NCBI RefSeq assembly: GCF_947488565.1
Contig: NZ_CANKZC010000002.1
Coordinates: 496,001-560,000 of the forward strand
Direction of reading: 5' to 3'
Origin: an uncultured Psychrobacter sp.
GTDB taxonomy: Bacteria; Pseudomonadota; Gammaproteobacteria; Pseudomonadales; Moraxellaceae
Length of the DNA: 64,000 nt
Made by a program: the position numbers and the translations under genes. A model generated the notes under the pieces. It was not told the origin of the DNA, searched no databases, and worked only from the letters and a program-made list of their open reading frames with translations. Below are positions 1 to 8,070 of this stretch, in pieces (the stretch's first letter is position 1; every line of letters starts with the position of its first letter).

Positions 1-327
1 GGTCAATGCCGCCACTTGTTCGCCGACTGTGAATTGATCGTTGTTGCTTTTGGCCACAACGCCAGCCACATCAAAACCTAAAATAGCAGGTTTGTTGTGA
101 TTAAATTTGTCGTTACGAATATTTTCTGCACCCCAACCTTTGCCTTGGCGAGTTTTATAGTCGACAGGATTAATACCTGCATACGCTACTTTGACCAACA
201 CTTGGTCATCGTTCAAATCAGGGATAGCGACACCATCTTGGTAGTGCATGACCTCAGGCTCACCAAACTCACGAATAAGGGCGGCATGTTGAGTGGTTGG
301 TAACGAATTATTAGAAACGGTAGACAT
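1..327 (-). CDS. Quinone/NADP-dependent MDR oxidoreductase, 3' part outside window
   Basis: Only the first 109 codons are present; the gene runs off the left edge. The start is the ATG at 325–327 on the minus strand. The visible part is the GroES-like N-terminal domain of the medium-chain dehydrogenase/reductase superfamily, with the motif GINPVDYKTRQGKG and then PAILGFDVAGVV, typical of zinc-independent quinone oxidoreductases, which reduce quinones or enones with NADPH. The cofactor-binding half is not visible, so substrate and exact subfamily cannot be given. It is transcribed leftward, with about 70 bp separating it from the next gene's stop. Confidence 0.8.
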   Translation of the reverse strand, partial: MSTVSNNSLPTTQHAALIREFGEPEVMHYQDGVAIPDLNDDQVLVKVAYAGINPVDYKTRQGKGWGAENIRNDKFNHNKPAILGFDVAGVVAKSNNDQFTVGEQVAALT

Positions 328-397
328 AATTATATATCCTTATATTTTATGTAGTTATGGTTGTTTGTCTTATTAGTATATAGATTGAAAACCCACA

Positions 398-1171
398 CTA
401 TAGCAGAGCCAGTTCAGCACTGATAGGTAGATGATCTGAAAGCTTAGACCATGGTTTGCCATTATGTACCCAAGCACTTTTTATAGAAAGATTGCGAACA
501 TAAATACGATCTAAACTGAGCACCGGTAGCTTCGCTGGGAAGGTCGGTAACAGCTTGCCATGACAGTGTTTAAAGGCCTCAGTCATCCCAAGGTCACTGG
601 CGAGTGTGTCACAAGAGAGTTTTTTCCAGTCGTTAAAGTCACCTGCCAAAATCAGCGGTTGATCTGAGGCAATCTCATTACGTACATAATCGCTAATTGC
701 CTGATATTGTTTGATACGGTCGCGCTCGAATAAATTGAGATGAGCACATAACACCACTACAGGTTTTTTCCAACCAGCTGGCTGTACTTCACAGTGCAAC
801 ACCCCGCGTTGCTCTAGCTTATTTACAGTGATATTGACGTTATGCTTAGGATCTAAGGGGAATCGACTCAGTACTGCGTTTCCATGATGGCCGTCCTCGT
901 ATTCTGAGTTTTTGCCATAGCTATTTTGCAGCTGCAAATACTCACCAAACCATTCATGCTGAGATTGATCAGGGTATTCGTTATAGTGCATGTTGCGCCT
1001 CAAGTGTTGACCTTGCACCTCTTGTAAACATAGGACATCAGACCCTACCTCTTCAAGCGCTTGAGCAATTCCTTGCATTTTGACTCGGCGATTAAGTGGC
1101 GACATACCTTTATGGATATTATAGCTGGTCACAACAAAAGAGTTTTTATTCATCATAAATTCAGTATTCAT
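398..1171 (-). CDS. Endonuclease/exonuclease/phosphatase (EEP) family protein
   Basis: A 257-residue protein with the full set of EEP motifs: YNIHKG near residues 17–22, LQEV near 49–52 (metal-binding Glu), GNAVLSR near 97–103, LAGDFND near 175, LDRIYV near 219 and a terminal SDHLPI (catalytic Asp-His). These Mg-dependent phosphohydrolases cut phosphodiesters in nucleic acids, phospholipids or small molecules. It has no signal peptide, so it is probably cytoplasmic. It resembles the YbhP type found next to cardiolipin synthase genes in enterobacteria, but no such partner is seen here, so the substrate is unknown. Neither candidate ATG (1171 or 1156) has a strong ribosome binding site; the longer form is given. 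Confidence 0.85.
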   Translation of the reverse strand: MNTEFMMNKNSFVVTSYNIHKGMSPLNRRVKMQGIAQALEEVGSDVLCLQEVQGQHLRRNMHYNEYPDQSQHEWFGEYLQLQNSYGKNSEYEDGHHGNAVLSRFPLDPKHNVNITVNKLEQRGVLHCEVQPAGWKKPVVVLCAHLNLFERDRIKQYQAISDYVRNEIASDQPLILAGDFNDWKKLSCDTLASDLGMTEAFKHCHGKLLPTFPAKLPVLSLDRIYVRNLSIKSAWVHNGKPWSKLSDHLPISAELALL

Positions 1172-1325
1172 AGCATAATTGTTATACGTAATTATAGGCG
1201 TTATCTATACTATAACAATATTGATGATAGTTTTAGCTTTATCGTTATGGCATTAAAGCGTATTAAGTACTTAACGTATAAAGGTTATTTGTAAATGCAC
1301 AACACGTTTTAATGGTTGCAAACAT

Positions 1326-1361
1326 AAAAGAGCATTGGCTCTGATCGAACCAATGCTCTTG
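1326..1361 (-). terminator. Rho-independent terminator of the Balon-like gene
   Basis: An 11-bp perfect inverted repeat (AAGAGCATTGG at 1328–1338, CCAATGCTCTT at 1350–1360) is followed on the minus strand by TTTTATG. It lies about 50 bp beyond the stop of the leftward gene ending at 1409, so that gene appears to be a single transcription unit. Confidence 0.8.
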
Positions 1362-1408
1362 TTTACTGATAATAAATTATCATTATTCAGTCAATTGGCC
1401 ATATAAAA

Positions 1409-2521
1409 TCAGTAGCGCGTAACCAAAGCAATTGGCTGATCTTCACTCATGATATCTTGCGGCATAAATACCACTTCTCCACCATTATGCATGACATGTT
1501 CTATAATCTCACCAACCGCGTCATCTGTTACGTCATTTGCAGCAGCATCATCTGCTAACATAAGGGTCTGAGCCTTTTCATCGATCTTGGCTGACTGCAT
1601 ATAGCCGCGACGTACATAAAGTGTCTCGCCTGCCCCTTGGAAGGCGCCGCGATAGACCTCTTGTAAATCGGTACGCAACATCTCCGCACCGCGTGCTTTG
1701 TCAATCTCACCAAGCGCGGCTTCATGCAACGACGTACGATAGCCCTCTACTGCTTCTTGGACACCATCGATAATATGCTGAGCACTGCCATCTTCTAAAT
1801 TGGTGACGTTCGAGACTTTGGCAATAATATTATCTGGACGATCACAGACATCATTATAGTAGCTGATATTACGTGCATCACCGACCACAACCAGTGGCAT
1901 TTTGTGTTCGCCCCATAGCTCTTGTACACTTTTATCAACTTGATTAAAGAACTCTTTTAAATAGTTATCTTCTTTGTTGGCTGAGCGATCAGAGCCTGCA
2001 TCACCAGTAGTATACAAACCATTATTTTCTATAGGAAACGGGATGTTTTCCATATTGTTTTGGCGATCAGAATCATTATCAAGTTCTTTAATAACGCGAT
2101 CATTGGAAGCTTCAATTAAACGAGCCACATCACGTGTGAGGACCACCGTATAGTAATGTACAGCGCTTGCCATATCGCGGACAAGGTCACGAGTTGCAAA
2201 ACGATCTGATATTACGACGCGCTCTTTGGTATCAAGTGGCATACGGATAATTTGCACATCGTCAGTACTGGCAAAAATCGCTAACGTATCAAGGTTATAG
2301 TTATGATTGAGCTCATCCGTTTTGGCATGAATGTTTTCTAAAATAGTGGTCGCTGTTTGCTTGTCGTACTCATTGGTCAAGCGTTCCTCGACTACTTTTA
2401 GTTGATTCTTTAACGCAATAGGATCTTGTTCATTTCCTGGATGCTCACGATGGGTCTTTACAAATATACTTACTGCAGGATCAGCTTTTGTTTCACGTAA
2501 ACTCTTAAGGGTCGCTTTCAT
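1409..2521 (-). CDS. Bacterial aeRF1/Pelota-like protein, probable Balon-type ribosome hibernation factor
   Basis: A 370-residue soluble protein with the three-part layout of bacterial aeRF1-like (baeRF) proteins: an N-terminal alpha/beta domain (about 1–150), a middle RNase-H-like domain (about 185–285, with the strand PLVVVGDARN and a following YYNDV), and an eL30-like C-terminal domain (about 290–370) ending in NGGEVVFMPQDIM and a final IALVTRY. No GGQ tripeptide is present, so it should not hydrolyse peptidyl-tRNA. Balon of Psychrobacter urativorans, the founding member of this hibernation family, binds the ribosomal A site with EF-Tu during cold shock and stationary phase. Family membership is clear to me by pattern; identity with Balon is an inference from family and genus. 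An AAGGAAA ribosome binding site lies 11 nt before the ATG. It has its own terminator. Confidence 0.75.
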   Translation of the reverse strand: MKATLKSLRETKADPAVSIFVKTHREHPGNEQDPIALKNQLKVVEERLTNEYDKQTATTILENIHAKTDELNHNYNLDTLAIFASTDDVQIIRMPLDTKERVVISDRFATRDLVRDMASAVHYYTVVLTRDVARLIEASNDRVIKELDNDSDRQNNMENIPFPIENNGLYTTGDAGSDRSANKEDNYLKEFFNQVDKSVQELWGEHKMPLVVVGDARNISYYNDVCDRPDNIIAKVSNVTNLEDGSAQHIIDGVQEAVEGYRTSLHEAALGEIDKARGAEMLRTDLQEVYRGAFQGAGETLYVRRGYMQSAKIDEKAQTLMLADDAAANDVTDDAVGEIIEHVMHNGGEVVFMPQDIMSEDQPIALVTRY

Positions 2522-3075
2522 AAATACTTTTCCTTATGTTGTTGTTATAAATTCCAACCAATAAACTGTTTATATAGGTCAACTTACTTTGCTTAGTTTA
2601 TATAGCTGTCTGATTTAGCTCAGTCTCATTAGCGTATTACAGTTACCTAATATTCATAATCGTTTTATAGTTTTTAATCGGTAAAACCTTGTTTAATACG
2701 TCTTCTTATGTGCGGCATAAATGATAACCAGTACATAAGACCATAATTTTTATGTTGGAACTACTATGATGCTATCAAGTTAATATGATGAGCTATAGGG
2801 TTAGTTTGCAAGCAAATGATAGCGCTTTGTAAGCATAAGTAAGAAAAATTTAATATTACAACTCCTAATATTCTTTATCAGCACATAATAGAATCGCTAA
2901 TACAGAGTATTTACTTATTACCTTTCACGGTGAACTTGTATTCTAAGCAAAATAGACCCATCATTTAAGTAGCTGGTAAGTTGCTCTACTAAATATGCGC
3001 ATGAAAACCCAAATCATTAAATATTAACGCACGTTTTCTTTACTGACTTGACCCTTATTGCTCTTGGATACCTCT
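2522..3075. other. Divergent intergenic region, 554 bp, AT-rich
   Basis: This spacer must hold the promoters of the leftward Balon-like gene and of rightward prlC. It is very AT-rich. I see no open frame that looks coding, no RNA gene and no strong sigma-70 promoter with canonical spacing. TTGACC-like and TATATAA-like hexamers near 2570–2610 on the minus strand do not line up properly. The length is generous for two simple promoters. Confidence 0.5.
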
Positions 3076-5292
3076 ATGACTACTACAACTACGATCGACC
3101 CAAATCTACACCTTATTGACTTTGATGCAACCGACCCTGTCGACTTACAGGTAAAAGTCACGGATGCGATTCAACAAGGTAATGACTTTTTAGATAACAT
3201 TGCAGCATCTACAGATAAAGACTCTAACGGTATAAGTGCCAAACAAGCATTGACTGATGTCATGATGTTTGACCATATCAATTTAGCGTTGGATCGCAGC
3301 TGGGGCGTTTTGTCGCACCTTAATAGTGTGATGAGTAACGACAAGATTCGTCATATTCATCATGAGCTATTACCTAAACTTTCCGCCTACGGTACTCGCG
3401 TTGGTCAACATCAACCATTATTTGGCCGTTATCAGGCCATCGCTAACGACAAAGAGTTTTTTGCAACGCTTGAGCCTGCTCGTGCACGCGCTATTGAGCT
3501 CGCCCTGCAAAGCTTTGAGCTATCGGGTGTGGCGCTACCTAAAGACAAGCAGGATGAATTTGCTGACATTCAAAGTAAATTATCTACCTTATCGGCAACT
3601 TTTTCTGACCATATTTTGGATGCCACCCAAGCCTTTGCATTGCCTTTACAACAAGAGCAATTAGCAGGCTTAACGGAAAGTGGCTTGGCTTTACTTGCAG
3701 ATGCCGGTGAGCAGCATAAAGCCCGTGAACTTGCCAGCGGTACGCTCACGCAAGCTGATATTGATGCGTTACCAACACCCTACTATGTGGCGACTTTGAA
3801 TATTCCTGTATATCTTGCGGTCATGACCCATGCAGACAATCGCGAACTGCGTGAGACTTTGTATCGCGCTTATGTGACACGTGCCTCTGAATATGACACT
3901 CATACCAACGCTAAAGGCGAGTCACTAAATAACGCGGATATCATGGGCCAAATCCTACAACTGCGTGAACAAAAAGCTCAGCTACTAGGCTTTGATAACT
4001 ATGCTGAAGTTTCTCTATCGACTAAGATGGCGGAAAGCGTTGCAGAAGTTGAAAATTTTTTACGGAATTTGGCTACCAAGGCTAAGCCTACCGCTGAGCA
4101 AGACTTGGCCCAGTTGCAAGAATGTGCCCGTGACTATGACATCGCTGAGCTACAACCATGGGATAGTGCCTATATTGCTGAAAAGGTAAAACAAAACAAA
4201 TTTAGTTTATCGCAAGAAGAGATTCGTCCGTACTTCCCCTTACCGAAAGTTATTGACGGCCTCTTTGCTATCGTTGAGCGCTTATACGGCATTAAAGTAC
4301 AAGAACAAAATAGTGCGAATGAGTCTACTAAAGCTGACAGCAAAGCAGTTTCACGCTGGCATGATGACGTACGTTTTTATCAATTATTTGATGCCGATAA
4401 TAACTTACTTGGCGGTTTTTACTTTGATTTATTTGCTCGTAATGGTAAGCGCGGTGGAGCTTGGATGAGTGGTTTTCAATCACGCTACAGTAATGATGAG
4501 CAAGCATATCAGCAGCTACCAGTTTGCTTTATGGTCGGCAACTTTACCCCAGCGCTAGATGGTAAACCAAGTCTGCTCACTCATGATGAAGTATTGACCT
4601 TGTTCCATGAGTTTGGTCATGGTCTACATCATTTGTTGACCCAAGTAACGGTTGGTGATGTCGCGGGCGTAAATGGAGTTGAGTGGGATGCAGTCGAGCT
4701 GCCCAGCCAGTTTATGGAGAATTGGGCATGGGAGAGCGATGGCATTGCGCTTATTAGCAGTCATGTCGAGACTGGTGAGCCGCTACCAAAAGACAAGCTG
4801 AATGCCTTGTTAGCTGCTAAGAACTTTCAAAGTGGTATGCAGACCTTGCGCCAGATTGAGTTTGCATTGTTTGATTTACTGATACATGCGCATACCCCAG
4901 CGCTTGATTATGCAGGTATACTTGCAACCCTTAATGACGTTCGCAATGACATTGCTATTATGGAAACGCCCGACTACAACCGCTTTGCCAACGGCTTTAG
5001 TCATATCTTTGCTGGTGGTTATGCAGCAGGTTATTACTCTTATAAATGGGCTGAGCTATTATCTGCCGATGCCTTTAGTAAGTTTGAAGAAGACGGTATC
5101 TTTAACCCAATCACTGGTAAAGCCTTCCGTGAGACCATCTTATCTGTGGGCGGCAGCTTGCCGGCAAAAACCAACTTTGAGAATTTCCGTGGTCGTAGTG
5201 CCAGTATCGATGCGTTATTGCGCCACAATGGCTTTGACGATAGAGGTATTAATACTGCGGCAAACGCTCAAACTACACGCGAGGTAGGCTAA
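3076..5292 (+). CDS. prlC: Oligopeptidase A (M3 family metallopeptidase)
   Basis: A 738-residue cytoplasmic zinc peptidase of the thimet oligopeptidase family that degrades short peptides, including cleaved signal peptides. The zinc motif HEFGH is at about 511–515, followed by the third-ligand region ELPSQFMENW. The helical N-terminal two-thirds is typical of M3 enzymes. It is longer than E. coli PrlC (about 680), partly through an N-terminal extension and a short insert near residue 415–430 rich in Ser, Lys and Asp. The ATG at 3076 is preferred over the upstream TTG at 3058. Its stop overlaps the ATG of yheV (TAATG), so the two are translationally coupled. Confidence 0.93.
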   Translation: MTTTTTIDPNLHLIDFDATDPVDLQVKVTDAIQQGNDFLDNIAASTDKDSNGISAKQALTDVMMFDHINLALDRSWGVLSHLNSVMSNDKIRHIHHELLPKLSAYGTRVGQHQPLFGRYQAIANDKEFFATLEPARARAIELALQSFELSGVALPKDKQDEFADIQSKLSTLSATFSDHILDATQAFALPLQQEQLAGLTESGLALLADAGEQHKARELASGTLTQADIDALPTPYYVATLNIPVYLAVMTHADNRELRETLYRAYVTRASEYDTHTNAKGESLNNADIMGQILQLREQKAQLLGFDNYAEVSLSTKMAESVAEVENFLRNLATKAKPTAEQDLAQLQECARDYDIAELQPWDSAYIAEKVKQNKFSLSQEEIRPYFPLPKVIDGLFAIVERLYGIKVQEQNSANESTKADSKAVSRWHDDVRFYQLFDADNNLLGGFYFDLFARNGKRGGAWMSGFQSRYSNDEQAYQQLPVCFMVGNFTPALDGKPSLLTHDEVLTLFHEFGHGLHHLLTQVTVGDVAGVNGVEWDAVELPSQFMENWAWESDGIALISSHVETGEPLPKDKLNALLAAKNFQSGMQTLRQIEFALFDLLIHAHTPALDYAGILATLNDVRNDIAIMETPDYNRFANGFSHIFAGGYAAGYYSYKWAELLSADAFSKFEEDGIFNPITGKAFRETILSVGGSLPAKTNFENFRGRSASIDALLRHNGFDDRGINTAANAQTTREVG

Positions 5293-5549
5293 TGCGCTAT
5301 CAATCAAGCCGTCCAAAAAGACAATTTTTAGCAGGGGTGCGTTGCCCCAAGTGTCAGGCGTTGGATGCAGTAGTGCAGATAAACGTCGTAACGCCAATAC
5401 CTGACGAATATATTGAATGTACTCAATGTGGGCATAGTGAGCACCGCCCCGACTCTGATGAGATTAGCGCCAAAAATCATCTTGAGGATCAGCTGATCCG
5501 TGATGCAACCATCACAGGGACCAGTGGCACAGTCAAGTTTAAAAACTAA
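5292..5549 (+). CDS. yheV: YheV family zinc-ribbon protein
   Basis: An 85-residue protein with two CxxC knuckles (C18/C21 and C43/C46), a basic N-terminus (SSRPKRQFLAGVRCPKC) and an acidic middle. This matches the YheV/DUF2387 family of small putative metal-binding proteins, whose biochemical function is not known. The start codon overlaps the prlC stop by one base, so the pair forms an operon, and a terminator follows at 5628. The zinc ribbon is inferred from the four cysteines. Confidence 0.85.
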   Translation: MRYQSSRPKRQFLAGVRCPKCQALDAVVQINVVTPIPDEYIECTQCGHSEHRPDSDEISAKNHLEDQLIRDATITGTSGTVKFKN

Positions 5550-5627
5550 GCTTAGCGTCTTAAGACTTAATGGTTATTGCAAATTTTTAAAGATTTGGGC
5601 TCATACCTGACAATTGTACTTACCATT

Positions 5628-5658
5628 AGCCTATCTATTGATAGGCTTTTGTTTTTTA
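5628..5658 (+). terminator. Terminator of prlC–yheV
   Basis: An 8-bp stem, AGCCTATC/GATAGGCT with a TATT loop, is followed by TTTGTTTTTT. It lies 80 bp after yheV. It also argues against the TTG at 5614 as the start of the next gene, because that start would put the hairpin inside the coding region. Confidence 0.85.
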
Positions 5659-5706
5659 GTTTGCTATAGTATGAAAACACTGTTATCGATATGCACTGGC
5701 CCTAGT

Positions 5707-6228
5707 ATGACTTCTAAAAAATCGTCACCTACTCTCTCTAAAATATCTACTACTGGCGTTCGTTCAAACAAACTCTTAATAATCGTCTTATTATTACTCG
5801 CTGTTGTTATTGCCTATTTTGTATGGTCACGTCCACTATCGAATACATCGACCCCCGTAAAAGAGACAGCAACAAAAACTGTATCTTCTCAAGCTGAGAC
5901 ATTGTCAGACAATGCAGACAGTGATCTAGCAGACCCAGTAGATACGATGAATAATAACGTGCCTTTATCTAGTGAAAAAGCTGAGCCAATTGAGACGCAA
6001 GTATCTGATTCTGAAACTATTTTAAATGCCTCGTTGCCAGAGACCGATAGTTTAGCCAAAGAAGAGGTTGATCGTTTAGAAGATGAGCATCAACGCTTAA
6101 TAGAACAAGAAAAACTGGCGGCTGAACAAGTACAAATGAATAAAAAATTAACCGACATGAAAGCTGAGCAAATTAAATTGCTTGAACAGCAAATCGCGCA
6201 GCTAGAAGCTGCACAAACGGTAGAATAA
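5707..6228 (+). CDS. Single-pass membrane protein with C-terminal coiled coil, unknown function
   Basis: A 173-residue protein from the ATG at 5707 (an in-frame ATG at 5671 is the alternative; anything earlier would include the preceding terminator). A short basic Ser/Thr-rich N-terminus precedes one hydrophobic segment (about 23–40, LLIIVLLLLAVVIAYFVW). Then comes a Ser/Thr/Glu/Asp-rich low-complexity stretch, and a heptad-like, strongly charged helix over the last 45 residues (EEVDRLEDEHQRLIEQEKLA onward). The topology is probably N-in, with the coiled coil in the periplasm. I recognise no family. It stands alone between terminator-separated neighbours. Confidence 0.7.
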   Translation: MTSKKSSPTLSKISTTGVRSNKLLIIVLLLLAVVIAYFVWSRPLSNTSTPVKETATKTVSSQAETLSDNADSDLADPVDTMNNNVPLSSEKAEPIETQVSDSETILNASLPETDSLAKEEVDRLEDEHQRLIEQEKLAAEQVQMNKKLTDMKAEQIKLLEQQIAQLEAAQTVE

Positions 6229-6345
6229 TAAAAAAACTATCAAAATTATAAGTGGCTAACCGTACGTCAGTATATATTGCTTATCATTAGGCAATAGCTT
6301 GAGTACATACTACTTATCAAATCATTTGATTATGGGGTATTCGTT

Positions 6346-6909
6346 ATGACCACTTTGCGTTTGACCCATGACCCAATTTTAAATAGCAGCGCGCAGGTAC
6401 TTATTTTACCAGTTAATAGTATGGGGATATTCTTAGATCCTACACTCATGCGAACTAAAAGCTTGTATCCTGATAGCTACCAACGCTATTATCGTGCTTG
6501 TCGTGATGGCAGCTTAAAAGTAGGCAGCTGTTTACTACATAAAAGGTTGCGCGAAACAGCAGGTCTTGGTATCAGTAGCAATAATAATCAGCCAAGTTAT
6601 ATTGCTCACTTAGTCGTATCAAATCATCCTCACCACCCAGTACAGTTACAATGGCTCACTGCTGCATTGTTCGATCTGCGACAGCAACTCATGCCGTTAA
6701 TACGTTATAAAGGCTTGCGCACAACGGCCTTATTGACACGGCCACTCCTTTCTAATTCTCCAAAAAATAATATAACCGAAAAGTCTCATACCTCAAATGT
6801 GACCTCTTTAGATTGGGATACGGTAACTTTACCCTTACTCACTCAACATTTACAAGATATACCAAAAGCTCGTGTAGATATTCATCTGCCTAAAAGTATA
6901 ACTATCTAA
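6346..6909 (+). CDS. Macrodomain-like protein, divergent
   Basis: A 187-residue protein. The region from about residue 17 reads like a macrodomain of the DarG/ALC1 type: strand VLILPVNSMGIFLDPTL, then KSLYPDSYQRYYRACRDGSL and KVGSCLLH. In DarG-like proteins the corresponding stretch is N-x-VGVMGKG, the YPxxxxxYxxxC helix and GxLKxG. Here the glycine-rich substrate loop is replaced by SMGIFLDP, so ADP-ribose hydrolysis may be lost or altered. A second conserved-looking block, SYIAHLVVSNHPHHPVQLQW, follows. No DarT-like toxin gene adjoins it. The family call is inferred from motif resemblance only. Confidence 0.55.
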   Translation: MTTLRLTHDPILNSSAQVLILPVNSMGIFLDPTLMRTKSLYPDSYQRYYRACRDGSLKVGSCLLHKRLRETAGLGISSNNNQPSYIAHLVVSNHPHHPVQLQWLTAALFDLRQQLMPLIRYKGLRTTALLTRPLLSNSPKNNITEKSHTSNVTSLDWDTVTLPLLTQHLQDIPKARVDIHLPKSITI

Positions 6910-7069
6910 ACATGTTAAATTCTCTAGTGAAATGTTTTTTCCTGTAGGTCTTAATAAGTATATTTATGTCGTGATATTGATTAAAAGATCACTCCAGCAT
7001 AATATCTACTGTGCATGCCTTTGAGCATAAATATTTTTTGTTTAATATACCTAAATAGGAGAATTAATT

Positions 7070-7921
7070 ATGTCAAATAATAATTCTAGTAAAAACAATA
7101 CTAAAGACGAGAACAATAACGCGGTAACGGCTGTAGAGGTTGTAAAAGACGATACCGTAGTATTTGAAAATGGCAATTTTGAAGAATATAACGCTGAGCA
7201 CGACTATCAAGAAGATAAAGATCAAGACAATAAGGCTCAAGACGATAAGGCTCAAAACAAGAAAACTGATAGTGCTGCTAAAAATGATAAATCAGCGGAT
7301 AACAAGTCTGAAAGCTCTAGTAAAGCCAAAGACGCTAATGCTAAGTCAGACAACAAAGGCAAAGCTGAAAGCGCTAGCAAAGATGAAAATGTTGAAAAAA
7401 ATCAGAAGTCTGATAAAAAAGAAGCGTCTAAGACAGACTCTAAAGCTAAAAAAGATGATCAGTCTGACAAAGCTGGCGATACTAGTAAAGAAAGTAAAAC
7501 TAGTAAAGAAAGTAAAACTAGCAAAGAAGACAAGACTCGTAAAAGTGACAAGTCCGAAGATGCTAAAGAAAATAATGACAAGCAGCAAGACGACACTGAA
7601 CAAAATGACGCTGATGCAACGGAGCAGTCCGATGAGAACAGCGACTCTAGCATGTCGATGGCAGGTTTATTCCAATGGGCAAACAAGCTCAGAGAAGACT
7701 TTATGTCTGAAGCGATGGGCATGACTAATGGTGTTACTGGAAAAGCCACTGCTATGACGCTAGAGCGATTAATCGCTATGGTAGATATGGAGCTTGCCGC
7801 TTTTGATAAAAGCGTTGACGTTGCCAAAAAGCTCATCGCAAATGTAGAAGAAGAGCGTGGCAAAATCGCAAGCAGAAAAGAGAAATATCAAAGTATGATT
7901 GATGACCTAAATCAAGAATAG
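7070..7921 (+). CDS. Highly charged low-complexity protein with C-terminal helical domain
   Basis: A 283-residue protein with an excellent ribosome binding site (AGGAGA, 7 nt before the ATG). Residues about 1–190 are almost entirely Lys, Asp, Glu, Ser, Asn, Gln and Ala and probably disordered, including two exact copies of an 18-bp unit encoding SKESKT near residue 140. The last 85 residues are different: a helical, hydrophobic-containing segment (SMAGLFQWANKLREDFMSEA, then LERLIAMVDMELAAFD and a final heptad-like helix). It has no signal peptide or cysteine. I recognise no family. It is monocistronic, with a strong terminator downstream. Confidence 0.75.
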   Translation: MSNNNSSKNNTKDENNNAVTAVEVVKDDTVVFENGNFEEYNAEHDYQEDKDQDNKAQDDKAQNKKTDSAAKNDKSADNKSESSSKAKDANAKSDNKGKAESASKDENVEKNQKSDKKEASKTDSKAKKDDQSDKAGDTSKESKTSKESKTSKEDKTRKSDKSEDAKENNDKQQDDTEQNDADATEQSDENSDSSMSMAGLFQWANKLREDFMSEAMGMTNGVTGKATAMTLERLIAMVDMELAAFDKSVDVAKKLIANVEEERGKIASRKEKYQSMIDDLNQE

Positions 7922-7952
7922 GCATTTTAAATCGTTAATTTAGCGTTTGATT

Positions 7953-8000
7953 AATCCAATGTTAAATGTTTAATTTAAGCGTTTAACATTGGATTTTTTT
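7953..8000 (+). terminator. Terminator of the charged low-complexity protein gene
   Basis: A 14-bp inverted repeat (AATCCAATGTTAAA at 7953–7966 with TTTAACATTGGATT at 7982–7995) is followed by a run of T. It sits 30 bp after the stop at 7921. Confidence 0.85.
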
Positions 8001-8070
8001 GGCTAAATAAACTGTCTTAGCAAATGCTTATACAGACATATTGGTCCTTCTAATCTTGCTATAAGCTTTT

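Noticed and set aside
2489..2504. parS-like start in the Balon-like gene
   Set aside because: TGTTTCACGT is present, but the second half diverges (AAACTC), so it is not a palindrome.
6346..6909. DarTG toxin–antitoxin system
   Set aside because: The macrodomain-like gene has no DarT-type ADP-ribosyltransferase beside it; neighbours are an anchored coiled-coil protein and a charged protein.
7480..7540. Short repeats resembling a CRISPR or minisatellite
   Set aside because: Two 18-bp copies with no spacers, in frame inside a low-complexity coding region.
7164..7724. Long alternative frames overlapping the charged protein gene
   Set aside because: They arise from the A-rich low-complexity sequence and have skewed Lys/Leu or Phe/Ser compositions without start signals.
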